This document shows, in pieces, positions 21,601 through 31,389 of a stretch of DNA of 64,000 nt (position 1 is its first letter; every line of letters starts with the position of its first letter). The stretch is from Sphaerosporella brunnea. Its lineage: Eukaryota > Ascomycota > Pezizomycetes > Pezizales > Pyronemataceae. Position numbers and translations under genes: made by a program. Below the pieces are notes generated by a model that did no database searches, had not been told where the DNA came from, and worked only from the letters and a program-made list of their open reading frames with translations. Location: positions 1 through 64,000 of the forward strand of contig VXIS01000147.1 of NCBI GenBank assembly GCA_008704415.1, given 5' to 3'.

Positions 21601-22269
21601 TGCATCAGCACCCTCCCCTTCACCCAGCGTCTCCAGCTCCTAAACAACCCCCACCACCGCCTCGAAGCCCACATCACAGAGGCACTCCACCTCTCAATCA
21701 CCCACGAGCTCTACCGCGAGGTGCAGCGCTTCCTGGCCGATGCCCCCTGGCCGGATACCGTCGTTCCCAGCAGCGAAGACCCCGACTTCTTACCACAGCA
21801 TCTTAAGTGTCTCGACCAGTTCCTGCGGTATTACAAGACAGCCCCAACACTGCCAGCTCACGCACTCGAGGCGGTACGCGCCGTTCTGGAAGCTACGCAC
21901 TCCAACAGCCTGCAACAGCGCGCCGCGCGCGTTCTCCTCCCGGTTAAACACCGGCGCACCCGCCTCCGTGCGTTGCTGCTGAGATTTTTCAAGCCGCTGG
22001 TGCCCGACGTGAAAAAGGTGGCTAAGCGCTCGGGGGACGTCGACGATGTGCCCGCGCTGATCGCGAAGGCTACCGGGCAGTCGAGATTTGAAGTTGAGAG
22101 CTCGGGGAATTTGGCCGCGGCGGAAAGGGTTGCAAGTGAAGTTTGTCAGCCGGAGGAGTGGAACAGAAGCGTGCTGGTGTATGCGGACGCTGTAACGAGG
22201 TTGAAAGGGGATGTGGAGTTTGGGATGCGGGTTTTGGGGGAGAGAGTCAGTGGCGGAGGATTCAAATGA
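18644..22269 (+). CDS. large Gly-rich fungal protein of the DUF7932 type, 1096 aa
   Basis: Seven exons: 18644-18751, 18803-19096, 19149-19177, 19233-19424, 19482-19981, 20037-20404 and 20470-22269. All introns are 51-65 nt and the frame closes at 1097 codons. Exon 3 is only 29 nt. Residues ~40-200 hold collagen-like Gly blocks (GGDGGAGNVGGDGGDGGTG, GGKGGASGRNGTPGKGGAGG), which probably form a beta-solenoid or loops. A Cys cluster follows (CTSQCAYAG, CKCRGGGADAHCLFC). Next comes the family hallmark ELQSFQVVDENDDGVFEPGE, an Ig-like region (WQ / VHNHS) and a C-terminal helical part. I recognise the overall pattern as a widespread uncharacterised Pezizomycotina family. No signal peptide or enzyme motif is present, so function is unknown. 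The name rests on remembered family features, not a search. Confidence 0.8.
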
Positions 22270-22431
22270 TCTTCTATACATCTGCTCATGACTCCGTTCT
22301 CAGCTTTTGGCGTGCTGGTCCCGACCAATAAGGTCGGTCTCTCTCAACACTCATTGGCATGCAGATTGCCTGACCTGATTTAAACCCCTAACTAGAAAAC
22401 CCCCACGGATACAGACCGGCTTCATTCCGGC

Positions 22432-22890
22432 TTTTTTTTTTTTTTTGTTTTAATCATATTGTATTCGGCCGCTTGCGGCCATGACATATGTAGAAAGAAT
22501 AGGCTTATGCTACCCCTTAGACCGAAGTCTACTGCTGGCGCCTGCGGCTATCCTAAGGAAAAGTACCAAGGAGATCGGAGCCATATCATGATCACGCCAA
22601 GGAAAGTCGTGAGGGAACATAGGGGAGGACGTAGTGAAGTACATAGGAGAAGACATAAGGCGACAGGCCCGTCACAACATGATACCCTTCTCAGGCCAGC
22701 ATCCCACTGTAGTAGCATCAAGGAAAGACAAAACCGCCTCCGTGCACCTATCATCCGCCAGCAGAGCAGCCACCGGGGTGACTGGCCAGCGCTTCGTCCC
22801 ACCCCCGTGGGTGGCATGTTTGAGCTTCTTCCACAGTTCCCGCTGCTCGCTCTTCCACCCCCTGCAGAATTGTTGGGTTATTCAGGCCGG
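22432..22890 (-). mobile_element. 5'-truncated Tad1-like LINE end, copy B
   Basis: The minus strand reads WPVTPVAALLADDRCTEAV then FLDATTVGCWPEKG, the same C-terminal segment as in the 4.2-kb copy. A 3' UTR follows with the identical hairpin (22467-22480, ggccgcttgcggcc), caatatgattaaaac and a long A tail (T run on the plus strand from 22432). The upstream coding part is shifted in frame. No exact target duplication could be found, so the 5' border (about 22890, at a G run) is approximate. Confidence 0.75.
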
Positions 22891-22992
22891 GGGGGGGGGG
22901 GCATCCCCGCGTAGGCCGTGGGGTGAGTCACGCCGCACCTGCTAGAAGGCGCTCAGAGCAGGTGCTTGAAGGATATCAGGGAATGATGTGAT

Positions 22993-23076
22993 AACTTGGA
23001 AATGGTGGTGTGAGTTGAGGGGGAAAAAAAAAAACTTGGAAATGGTGCTGTGAGTTGAGGGGGAAAAAAAAAAACT
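22993..23076. repeat. tandem duplication, 2 x 40 bp
   Basis: The unit begins aacttggaaatggtg and ends with a G/A run. The second copy differs by one base (ggtggtg versus ggtgctg), suggesting a recent duplication or slippage. Confidence 0.75.
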
Positions 23077-23599
23077 TCTTCATGAGCCATCACTCTGTCT
23101 GGGTGTAACTTTCACTCCTTTTCACTCCTTTTCTCCATGGCTGTGACAGACCCCGATTTGATGCTTGCATCCGGATGTGGAGAGCGGGGTCGGTTATATG
23201 ATGCCGGTGTGCGATCCCCACTGTTCAACTGGTGAACAGACGGGGATGACCTCAGTGGTGTGTGGTATATTCCTGCTACGACGAAACTACAATGCAAGGG
23301 GGTTGGATCCCAGTGTCGTCCCCACCAAATCAGCGTGCTCCAGGCGGAGGATCACCGGTTGTCACGCGAGGTCAGGGGAGGGGGGGAGTAGTTATTATTC
23401 CACATTGGCAGAAATCTGCGCTTCTTCGGGGTATTCTGCGTAAGTATTCGCCGATGTTTTAATAGAACCCCTAGCACGTTTCCTCGGCAGACTAAAAGCG
23501 CAGAGTTACCACGGCCCGAACCTTTTCCTCGTGGCTACGACCGATAAACCCAAAAAGCTCATATCATCTGGTTGGGTCGATAGGGTTCGGACCAGAAGC

Positions 23600-23690
23600 C
23601 GGTCTTGCGTCCACTAAACAAGATGCGCTCTGTAAAAATAAGACGCGAGCTTCCACCGGTTGCGCAATGTCGCGAGTCCATTGAAGCAGT
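23600..23690. repeat. diverged copy of the interior of the 6.5-kb inverted-repeat element
   Basis: The string aagatgcgctctgtaa and the following cttccaccggttgcgcaat parallel aagatgcgctctgtaa and cttccaccagtcgcgcaat at about 6638-6685. The terminal repeats of the element are not present here, so this is a decayed or different-length family member. Confidence 0.5.
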
Positions 23691-25403
23691 GAGGCGATGG
23701 ATTTGGAAAAGCTTGGACCTCCCAAAACAATCACGGCTGTGCTATGGCCAGGTGCCATCCGCTACCAGCTGCCTTTGAACAGCGAGCTCGGGCTGGAGAA
23801 TTGGGACGCTTTCGTCATCGGAGTCACAGCAAACTCCCAGCAGACTGCTGAAAGCGGGATCTTCGAACCGGAAGCACGTCGAGCTCAGGAACAAAAATGG
23901 CCTCGAGTATCTGGTCCAAAGAGAATCTAAATATATACCCTCCCCGGTATTCAACCCTCCCGCATCGTGCACTTAAAATTCACACTAACATCTCAGGGCT
24001 CCGCGAGGTTCTTCCAGAAGCGTTGGAATCCGTTATACCATCGCTCATTTTAAGTATTGGAGACCCACCCGGCGCATCATCCAAGCCTACCGGGAGGGGG
24101 CCACGTTTGGTGACAAGCAGGATAAGGGAACGGGTGTACGAGAGCCATCGGCAAGTCTCACAGATGCAGCCTGAGGCGGAGCTTGGTTGAGGCAGCCGCG
24201 GTGATTGCGGCGGCCGCCGGGGGGGGGGGGGGAGGGCAATTGTATTGTGGGATTATAACCATTCAGGGTCCCCACCACCTCGCGTTTTTTATTGCTCGGG
24301 GTCCCCACCACTTCGCACGCTTCTACCACCGCTTCGACCACTTTCTGCGCCATCCGCACGCTGTTGAAGTCAGGGAAACCTCGGCCGGGCTGCGGCTAAA
24401 TAGCCGCCTGCGCCGTATTACGGTCTCTCCAAGTCCATGCGATACTGTTGTATTGGATGGTACTCTTGTCCAGTATCCATCGACAGTGGATACGACAGCG
24501 CCTAGCAAGAGGCCAGGTTATACGCAAGTTAGCCTCTAGCCATAAAGTCGGTGGGTCTGTCATGATCGTTCGCGGCCGCGTACGGACAATAGAATTGATT
24601 ACACACACGCCATAAAGCCGGTATTCAACTTCCCTGGAGGTGAAAATTGCACAATACAAATCGTCGATGATTCTGAAGGCGATTCATCGCATCGGTCACC
24701 CAAAACGCCCACAAACCCGCCCGCTGGTTCGCCGTTTAGTACTACCCTTGCACTGGTAATAGATTAGAACAAACTAGAGGAACTCAATGATTTATTGAGG
24801 GTTGGAAGGGGGGGAAGGGGGCTTAAAGAGCAGAAATCTGACGGTTCTTACCTTGGCCAGTGAAGTCCTGACGCCTTCCCCCTCGTGTTCAGACCCCGAG
24901 GGAAACAGTTGAGAGCTTAGTATATCGAGGGGAGATATGATACAACGGGTGCGTTGTTCTGACCCGCGCTCCGCCGATGGGACACAGGCATACAGTGTGC
25001 GGGACTAAAGCTGCTATCGCAGCGTCCCGTGAGTGACCCGACATGATTGAAAATAAGTAAATAAAATAATAAAAAGATCGAGTTGTTCCATCAACAAAAA
25101 AACTCACGGTACCGGTTCATAGCAATGGATTAACCCGGATCGAACTTGTCCACCACTAGCTAGGCCATGGACCTTTTGTGTCTGCATACAACAAAACATG
25201 AAGTGCCCTGTGCCCTGCACACCGACAATATCATCCAACTTCAACGGAGAAACTTTTAGACGGGATTGATAACAGCAACTTAAGCTTTGCTGAAGGGGCG
25301 TTTCACGCCATGTGCAATTATTAACCCAATTGCCCTACTAGCTCCCGGCCCCAAGTCCCAATCCCCAAGTCCCAATATCTACCTCAGTATACAGACTTTA
25401 CAT

Positions 25404-25528
25404 CGCGAATCCCCCCTACCACCCCTTCCAAAGACGCAAATTCACGCGAATCCCCCCTACCACCCCTTCCAAAGACGCAAATTCACGCGAATCCCCCCTA
25501 CCACCCCTTCCAAAGACGCAAATTCACG
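25404..25528. repeat. tandem repeat, 3 copies of 41 bp
   Basis: The unit begins cgcgaatcccccctaccacc and ends aaattca, with copies at 25404, 25445 and 25486 that look identical. As 41 is not a multiple of three, the array cannot encode a repeated peptide in one frame. It is minisatellite-like. Confidence 0.85.
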
Positions 25529-25917
25529 CCTGGATCGTCTGCGGTATGTTCCTCCGACAGATCCGCGAAAGCTTACCCACAGAAAAGGCCTTTCTAATGG
25601 CCGTGGTTCAACCGAGCAGCTACCTGTTGGACGAATGGGTTGCTTGGATATGGGGCCAGAAGAAGGGAAAAGCAAAAAGTACCTCTAGCACTCAGTTCGA
25701 AGCTATTGATCTCGTCTTCTTGGGCGAGTACTACAGAATGACGTACGCTTGTTTATCGAGGATCAACAAATAATTGCATTGAAACCGTGCTCGCAAGGAG
25801 TGAAATAAAAAGCAGCGGAAAATGATACACAAAATAAAAGAGAAAAACTACAGCAGATATCCAGCCGCCCGCAGCCTGTTCAGTTTTACAGAAGTACCCC
25901 CCTCTTGGAGTAGCTGT
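25529..25917. other. 3' flank of the 176-aa gene
   Basis: No gene is supported; the segment lies downstream of the minus-strand gene ending at 25918. Confidence 0.4.
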
Positions 25918-26448
25918 CTACATACGCTGCTGTTGCTGCTGCTCAAACCCCGCCTGCGGCTGCACCGTGCCAGCACCACCCTTTTCCTCCCTTAGCACCA
26001 GCGCCTCCGTCTCTTCCCTCGCCATCCTGGCCGCAATCTCAGTGGTATCAACCACATCCTCATCATACGTCATGCCATCAATCATGGACGCTTTTGCCGC
26101 CTCTCTCCTCCCGGCCTCGGTGCTTCCCACACTAACGGGGGTGCCGGCGCCGTCCCCTCCTCCTCCTCCTCCGCCTCCTCCTGCTCCTGCTCCATCCTCT
26201 CGCCGTCGCCGGTCAAAATACGACAGCCGCGAGATGCGCTCGGCCGAGTAGTAGTTCCCGTCATGGTCGGGACGGTGGCCTTCGTGCCCGTCTTTTATGG
26301 CGATAGTGGAGATGCAAGATAGCGGCGTGGGTGGGCCGGAGGTGGTGGTCGTGCTCGGCGACGGAGAGCGTGGAAGGCTCAGGGTTGTGTTGGAGTGCGG
26401 TGTTCGTGGAGTCGGAGGCGTGGAGTCGAACGGCGTTTGAGTTTCCAT
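25918..26448 (-). CDS. hypothetical low-complexity protein, 176 aa
   Basis: I do not recognise it. The ATG in ttaacaATGGAAAC is preferred over the open upstream frame (to 26595), which is Pro/His-rich. The protein starts with Thr/Pro/Ser repeats (ETQTPFDSTPPTPRTPHSNTT). It has a central, more ordered stretch (YYSAERISRLSYFDRRRRED), a Gly run, then an acidic helix (DGMTYDEDVVDTTEIAARMAREETEALV) and a Gln-rich end. The YSAERISRLSYFD and MTYDEDVVDTTEIAARMA parts look like short conserved motifs of a signalling adaptor or regulator, but no name can be given. No membrane segment is seen. Codon-level evidence is weak because of the low complexity. Confidence 0.5.
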   Translation of the reverse strand: METQTPFDSTPPTPRTPHSNTTLSLPRSPSPSTTTTSGPPTPLSCISTIAIKDGHEGHRPDHDGNYYSAERISRLSYFDRRRREDGAGAGGGGGGGGGDGAGTPVSVGSTEAGRREAAKASMIDGMTYDEDVVDTTEIAARMAREETEALVLREEKGGAGTVQPQAGFEQQQQQRM

Positions 26449-27206
26449 TGTTACTGTGTGGGGCGGATTGCGAGGAGCTGGGGAGAGAAGTGGGTTTTTA
26501 GGCCGAGGGGTGGATGTAAGGAGTTTGTGGGGGAGCAAGGGGAAATCTAGAAGCATCGGTGACATCAGATGACGTCGTTGTCGTTGCTGCTGCACGTGGG
26601 ATAGGCGGAAATGTTGCTGCTTTGGGATGCTTTGTGGGGGGTGAGCCGCATCGCACTAATATTTGCCCAGACGTACCGGTGACTTCGCCACTGCGCGGTA
26701 TATAAGGAATTCTACGGTATGTAAGGCCGCCGCCTTCTTCAAATGTCGGGCGAAGGGTTAGGGCTCTCAACTATAATTCTGCCGGAAGAGAAAGAAGATG
26801 AATTGGATAGTAGAGTGCTGTCGCCTTATTCGTCCGCCCCGCCTTACATCTGGATCAACACGGTACCAAGGATGTGCGCCTTGTGGAGTAAGCCCCATGA
26901 TTCTCAAGTACTAGTACTAGTACATATGCATCGGTGAGGTGTGAACGATGTCCGAGACAGAAGAAGTATATGCAAGTCCCCCACCAATCCCATATGCCAC
27001 CGGTACCCGCCGATTGAGCATCTGATCCCATCTGACCAACTCAGGCCGGGCTCACTTTCGATTTCGAAGCTTCGGTCTCGGGGACCCAAGCCTCCATCAC
27101 GTAACCACCAGGGTAACCTAGCAGTTAGCGCGCGAATTGCAAATACGAGGCCTCTGATTGGCTAGGACATTCATCATCACAATCATATGCCTCACGTTTT
27201 GTTTTG
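26449..27206. other. intergenic
   Basis: No gene is assigned. A plus-strand frame at 26743-26937 (EGLGLSTIILPEEKEDELDSRVLSPYS) might be part of a small gene, but no partner exon was found. Confidence 0.35.
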
Positions 27207-27215
27207 TATATAAAA
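27207..27215 (+). promoter_or_regulatory. TATA box of the 50-aa gene
   Basis: TATATAAAA lies about 78 bp before the ATG at 27293. A CA/AAC-rich leader (acaacaacgaacaaacaaac) typical of highly expressed fungal transcripts follows. Confidence 0.55.
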
Positions 27216-27292
27216 CAAAGCTCAGCAGCTTGTAGCTTCCACAGCAGTCTTTCTACCTACGAAAAAAACAACAACGAACAAACAAACAAACG

Positions 27293-27496
27293 ATGTCGCC
27301 CCTCCTCCGGCAGCCCAAGACTCTGGTGCTTTACAGCTACCTAGTGGTATGTCCAATCTCCGCCCCAGGACAAAAGCGCAAACTGACATCTACATAGGCC
27401 GGCTTTACACTACCTTTCGCTGTGCCCGCGTTTAAGAAGAACACCTCTACCTCTTCGCACGAGCGGCCGCTGAGTCTGCATCATTGCTGCCGATAA
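27293..27496 (+). CDS. spliced microprotein, 50 aa, single hydrophobic segment
   Basis: Exon 1 is 27293-27346 and exon 2 is 27398-27496, separated by a 51-nt intron (GTATGT donor, ACATAG acceptor). The intron falls between codons and gives MSPLLRQPKTLVLYSYL joined to VAGFTLPFAVPAFKKNTS. The protein has a short basic N-terminus, one hydrophobic stretch (about residues 11-29) and a polar tail ending HHCCR. The layout resembles small accessory subunits of inner-membrane respiratory or ATP synthase complexes, but I cannot match it to a named one. Support for a real gene is the canonical intron, the TATA box and the CAA-rich leader with ATG in good context. Confidence 0.55.
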
Positions 27497-28072
27497 AACA
27501 ACATCGCGGCGGAGGGCGGGGTTTTGCAATTCGCAATTAGTCAGGATCATCCGGTCGGTCGGTGTTTGGGAGTTATTCTTTTTGGTTGTTTTGTTTGTTT
27601 GGGATGGGATGGGTTGGACAGACGGACGCAGTGATAATGGTGGTAATTCTACATGCTTTCACGATACTTAATAAAATTGCGCCCGTCATACATAACAAAC
27701 CCCCGTTCCCGTTCCGTTCTGTTGGCGTCGGGGGCTGAAGAGGCGGGGTTTGGTGGATAGGGCAGCGCATTTTGGGCGGCAGGGCTGAAGGCGGCGACAA
27801 AAGGAGTCCCTGCGAATCAGGGTATGAGATTGCCGAAACGTAGATAGATAAAAACACAAATTTCGGGCGAGATATGTATTCGGATCAGTTTCCTGTCAAA
27901 TTGAACAGAATTTACGCCTGGAAAAAAGGTATTAGCAAGGGCCGGACAGTCCCGGACTGAGAGTGAGAGATGATGAACGCCGTGTTTCTGGAAACCTGTC
28001 AAAGACCAAACAAACCAAACGCCCCCGAACCTGAGTCCATATGATACACAGAAGGAAGCCGCCCACGTGATC
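27497..28072. other. convergent 3' region
   Basis: It lies between the 50-aa gene (+) and the RWD/DUF1115-like gene (-). No gene is seen. A short cluster of tttgttt and gggatgggat repeats occurs at 27580-27615. Confidence 0.5.
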
Positions 28073-28996
28073 TCAATCTTGCTCTTTCGGGTAGTACTTT
28101 GTAAATAACCCATTCTTCTCCACCGGGTCCCTCATAACCTTCCCATCCACCCGCGACACCCAATCATTCTTGTTGACCTTAGTGGTGTTGCGCTTCCTAG
28201 GTTTCTCTGTCTCCGGCGGTGTATACGTCTCCTCCGCCGCCCTCGTATCAGGGTCTGGCCTAAAAACCGGACTCCCCGAGAATAGCCCCTGAGTCGGCAT
28301 GATGTTTGTCCAGCGAATGAGCGGTCTCTCCCGAACACCGCCCTTGACCAACGCCTCCTCGCGTTCCTTCACAACCTCCAAACTCCGCTTTCCCATGCCA
28401 GTCGGGTCAGCGCCATCCTCGATCAACCTCTCCTCGCGCTGCTGCACAGGGCGCTTAGTATCGAACTCGTCGAGGCGCCACAGGGGGCGGCGGTGCTGCA
28501 CGCCGTCGCGGATCCATCGCACGACATCTCCGCCCACACCAAACTCCTGGCACGCGTCCAAGATTTGGCCCATATGCTTGACGCGCTTGACGCCGTTCTC
28601 CTTCTCGAAGTTGACCGAGAGGGCGTGTTCGATGCGGCCGTAGTAGAGGTCCACGTCGCGGGCGCCGCTCCTGCGCACCTCGACGACGGCCTCCTGGAGC
28701 GCCGGGATGTCGCGCGGCGGCGCGGAAAGCAGCAGGATCGCCGGCGACCCTGTCTTCAGCATCCCCCGCAGGTTGAGCTTGAGACTGAGCTTGCGAAACC
28801 GGGTTATCGTTTTGGTGTGCGATGAAAGCTTCGAGAAGTGGAGGCAGGCGAGCGGCATCGTGGCGATGTTGTCTGGGCGGTGGTGAGCGCAGGTGAAAAC
28901 TTGTGTGACAAAGCCCGCCAACGGCGCCAAGCCAGACTCCCCAACCCACCCAAACGCAAATGGCAAGTTCTCCTCCAAGGACGCCAGAGAGTTAAG
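28073..28996 (-). CDS. RWD/DUF1115-like protein, 5' end not found (partial)
   Basis: An open frame of about 307 codons starts after a likely acceptor (cgcag at about 28997). Its central part (HFSKLSSHTKTITRFRKLSLKLNLRG, then LKTGSPAILLLSAPPRDIPALQEAV) resembles the C-terminal DUF1115 segment found behind RWD domains, where a strand-rich core follows a helical his-rich start. The preceding segment (LNSLASLEENLPFAFGW) could be the end of an RWD fold. The C-terminal third is basic and unrecognised (KPRKRNTTKVNKNDWVSRVDGK). The first ATG inside the exon is at MPLACLHF, which would cut the domain, so an upstream exon is likely but none could be joined in frame. The family assignment is tentative. 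Confidence 0.45.
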   Translation of the reverse strand, partial: LNSLASLEENLPFAFGWVGESGLAPLAGFVTQVFTCAHHRPDNIATMPLACLHFSKLSSHTKTITRFRKLSLKLNLRGMLKTGSPAILLLSAPPRDIPALQEAVVEVRRSGARDVDLYYGRIEHALSVNFEKENGVKRVKHMGQILDACQEFGVGGDVVRWIRDGVQHRRPLWRLDEFDTKRPVQQREERLIEDGADPTGMGKRSLEVVKEREEALVKGGVRERPLIRWTNIMPTQGLFSGSPVFRPDPDTRAAEETYTPPETEKPRKRNTTKVNKNDWVSRVDGKVMRDPVEKNGLFTKYYPKEQD

Positions 28997-30140
28997 CTGC
29001 GTGTACAACGCGGGTATCCCAGGCTCCTATTCGTTTCCACAGACCCTAAGTTTGATGCTGCCTACGCAAATTTCCTGCATGAGCCCTTTTGGCCAAGAGA
29101 CCCATTGGCCAATCCGGAAAATATTGGTCGGCTGTATAGAACAGTGATATAATAGAATGATATCGAGTACAAGTTGGAGTGACATTGCGTGTTCTAGCAA
29201 TTCTTTCGGGTGGTGTTGAGTTTTTTAACAAGCTATATATCTCGCCCACGTCTCTTTGGATGGCCGCGTCGCTGAAATTCAACCCTTTGGGCCTATTCGG
29301 CCTGATATAGAACCGACAATGGCTGTGAACATTCTGATATTGGGAAAACCGCGGTGACCAAGGCTCTGCGGTACATCACCCACGAAATTTACTTCGGCTC
29401 ACATTCACTATTCTCTGTCGCACGAGTGACCCACTATGATCCTCTCCTTCAAAGACCAAAAAAAAATTAAAAAAATAGAAAGTTCGACAAAAGCTTATGG
29501 GAATAATCCATGAGAAAGCCCCGAGAACTGAGCCCGCCACCCCCAGGGGCTCCAATCCTTTTTATACCACTACACCACCCAGGGCTTTTTTGCGCCTGCT
29601 TGAAGTCATACGGAATCATTAACCGTGCATTCTAATGCGGTGCATGAGCGATCTCAAAAGGAACTGGCTTGTTGTAAGAATATTGATTCTTCTACTACTG
29701 CTAAACCCAACTCTATAATGAACGTTTTCTCGTGTACTGTATAGCACGAACCACACTCACTTTTTGTACTGAGCTCGATATAAAACCGCCCCCCGCAAAG
29801 CTCTCAAAAACCGCTTGCCAGCCCAGAGCACATCCAATTTTGTTTTTTTCTAGATCCTTTTATCGTATTCTTTGGAGATCGAATTTCTTTATTTTTTAAA
29901 TTTTTTTCTTCAGCCAGGTTGGTTGGTCGCCGGGAGAGTACAATACATACTCGTCATAATCAATCCCACAGCAACATCGGCGGCGTCTCCTCACCAAACG
30001 GGTGCTGGCTGTTGTCACGCTTTTCTTAGGGCACTGGGCACAGGGTGTGGGCTCGCTACTGCGTCATCCACTTCCCTGGCTCCACTTACAACGCAACAAA
30101 CAGCAACCTCCACAGACACCGCCCCATCCGAAGCACACCT
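28997..30140. other. intergenic / 5' region of the transposase-derived gene
   Basis: Minus-strand frames near 29046-29282 may include the missing first exon of the RWD/DUF1115-like gene but do not splice in frame. A T-rich stretch with several ttttttt runs lies at 29840-29910, upstream of the plus-strand gene. Confidence 0.4.
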
Positions 30141-30896
30141 ATGACGGACACCGCGCCCACCAGCACAGACCCGCAAGAATCGCGGCTCTCCCTCGCCGCC
30201 GCGGCGCTCTCCACAAACCCCTCCCTGTCTCTTCGGCGAGCGGCACAACTGTACAACGTGCCGCGCACAACGCTCACGCGGCGGCTCCAGGGGCACCTCC
30301 CACGGGCCGAGTCCAGCCGCGTGCACGCGGCGACACGCGCCGACAAGTCGGCGCACATGCTCACGGCGTCCGAAGAGCAGCAGGCGCTGCATTACGTGTC
30401 GCTACTCGACGAGATGGGGCTCGAGCTGCGCCTCGGGATGGTTGCAAAGATCGGGCAGGCGATCGTGAACCGTCGGGAGAGGGCGGGGGAGATGGAAGCG
30501 GAGGGCGGCGGCGTGAAGGTCGGGGATAGATGGGTGTTTGGGTTCCTTGGACGGTGGGGGCTGGGGTGGAGGGTTGGCAGGCCGGAGCTGGATCGCGAGT
30601 GGGCCGAGAGCGACGATGGTGTCGAGGAGGAGGATGAGGAGATGGTGGAGCCTGCCGAGGTGGATTTGTCCCCGCCTGAAACGGGAGATGTGCACCCGGA
30701 TCCGGAGAAGGCGCAGCATCTGGCGGCGCTGAAGGGGATGCTGGATGCTACCGAGGATCCAAAGGAACTGAAACGCCTGGCGCTGTGTATTGCGGATGTT
30801 GCGGCCGCCGCGATCGTGCATGAGGCGGTTGTTGAGGCCATGGTCGAGAAGTTCAATGCCGCGCTTGAGCAGCTGCAGAGGCCGAAGAAGGAGTGA
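30141..30896 (+). CDS. psq / CENP-B-type helix-turn-helix protein, probably derived from a pogo-like transposase, 251 aa
   Basis: The start is at MTDTAPTSTDPQESR; the frame is open further upstream (to 30045), but that part is not protein-like. Residues about 13-50 form a psq helix-turn-helix (SLAAAALSTNPSLSLRRAAQLYNVPRTTLTRRLQG). Residues about 75-150 form a CENP-B/Tc5-type second DNA-binding domain (LTASEEQQALHYVSLLDEMG to WVFGFLGRWG). In fungal Fot1/pogo transposases these domains precede a DDE nuclease; here the chain instead ends in an acidic linker and a helical tail (KEL.RLALCIADVAAAAIVHEAVVEAMVEKF). No DDE domain follows and no terminal repeats were seen. An intact frame with a nuclease-free design suggests a domesticated DNA-binding protein; a recently truncated transposon is the alternative. 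Confidence 0.68.
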   Translation: MTDTAPTSTDPQESRLSLAAAALSTNPSLSLRRAAQLYNVPRTTLTRRLQGHLPRAESSRVHAATRADKSAHMLTASEEQQALHYVSLLDEMGLELRLGMVAKIGQAIVNRRERAGEMEAEGGGVKVGDRWVFGFLGRWGLGWRVGRPELDREWAESDDGVEEEDEEMVEPAEVDLSPPETGDVHPDPEKAQHLAALKGMLDATEDPKELKRLALCIADVAAAAIVHEAVVEAMVEKFNAALEQLQRPKKE

Positions 30897-31389
30897 TTTG
30901 TAAGCGAAGGCGGGTGAATTTGCGTGCTTTTTTTCTCCCTTTAGTTGAGGATTGGTGGTTTGTTTTTATGATCATGGTTACGGCGTTTCGAGGGATTGAT
31001 GGGATCTGCTTGCTTACGTCTACGCTCACATGGGGCTTGATATACTTACACTACACTACACATGCTGGATGATTTTCAGCCTACCCATAATAGATCGAGC
31101 TTTGACAGACAGCGGAAAGATTTCGAACTGATGCTTTGAGCCTCTGAACGTGTACTTGTCTGAGCTTCGGAATTCGCCAGTTATGATTCGCACCTTTGCC
31201 GTCCAACAAAAGGCAAAATGCAGCGTGTTTCCAACAACTCGTATGTACATATGCCGCCACTATCATCAAGTCGTTCGGTCTATAAACAATAGAGGTAAAA
31301 ATACAAGTAAAAATACAAGCGGCACCACAGATTTTCCAACGCCCCCTACCCCGAACGCAAAGAAACAAGATACACGAAGCAAAACGAAA
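30897..31389. other. convergent 3' region
   Basis: No gene is supported between the transposase-derived gene (+) and MTF1 (-). The repeated aaaaatacaag at about 31296-31320 is a short duplication. Confidence 0.5.

Larger units (their letters stand above)
22891..25403. other. repeat-rich region without a supported gene
   Basis: Frames here are short and interrupted. A plus-strand stretch at 23697-23930 (PKTITAVLWPGAIRYQLPLNSELG) looks protein-like but matches no family I know. A G run at 24220-24232 and a doubled ggggtccccaccac (about 24267 and 24298) lie near short minus-strand frames that look like sequence debris. It is best read as decayed accessory DNA. Confidence 0.4.

Noticed and set aside
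22432..22960. Target-site duplication for LINE copy B
   Set aside because: Only a loose match (attccgg versus attcaggccgg) was found at the two ends; not convincing.
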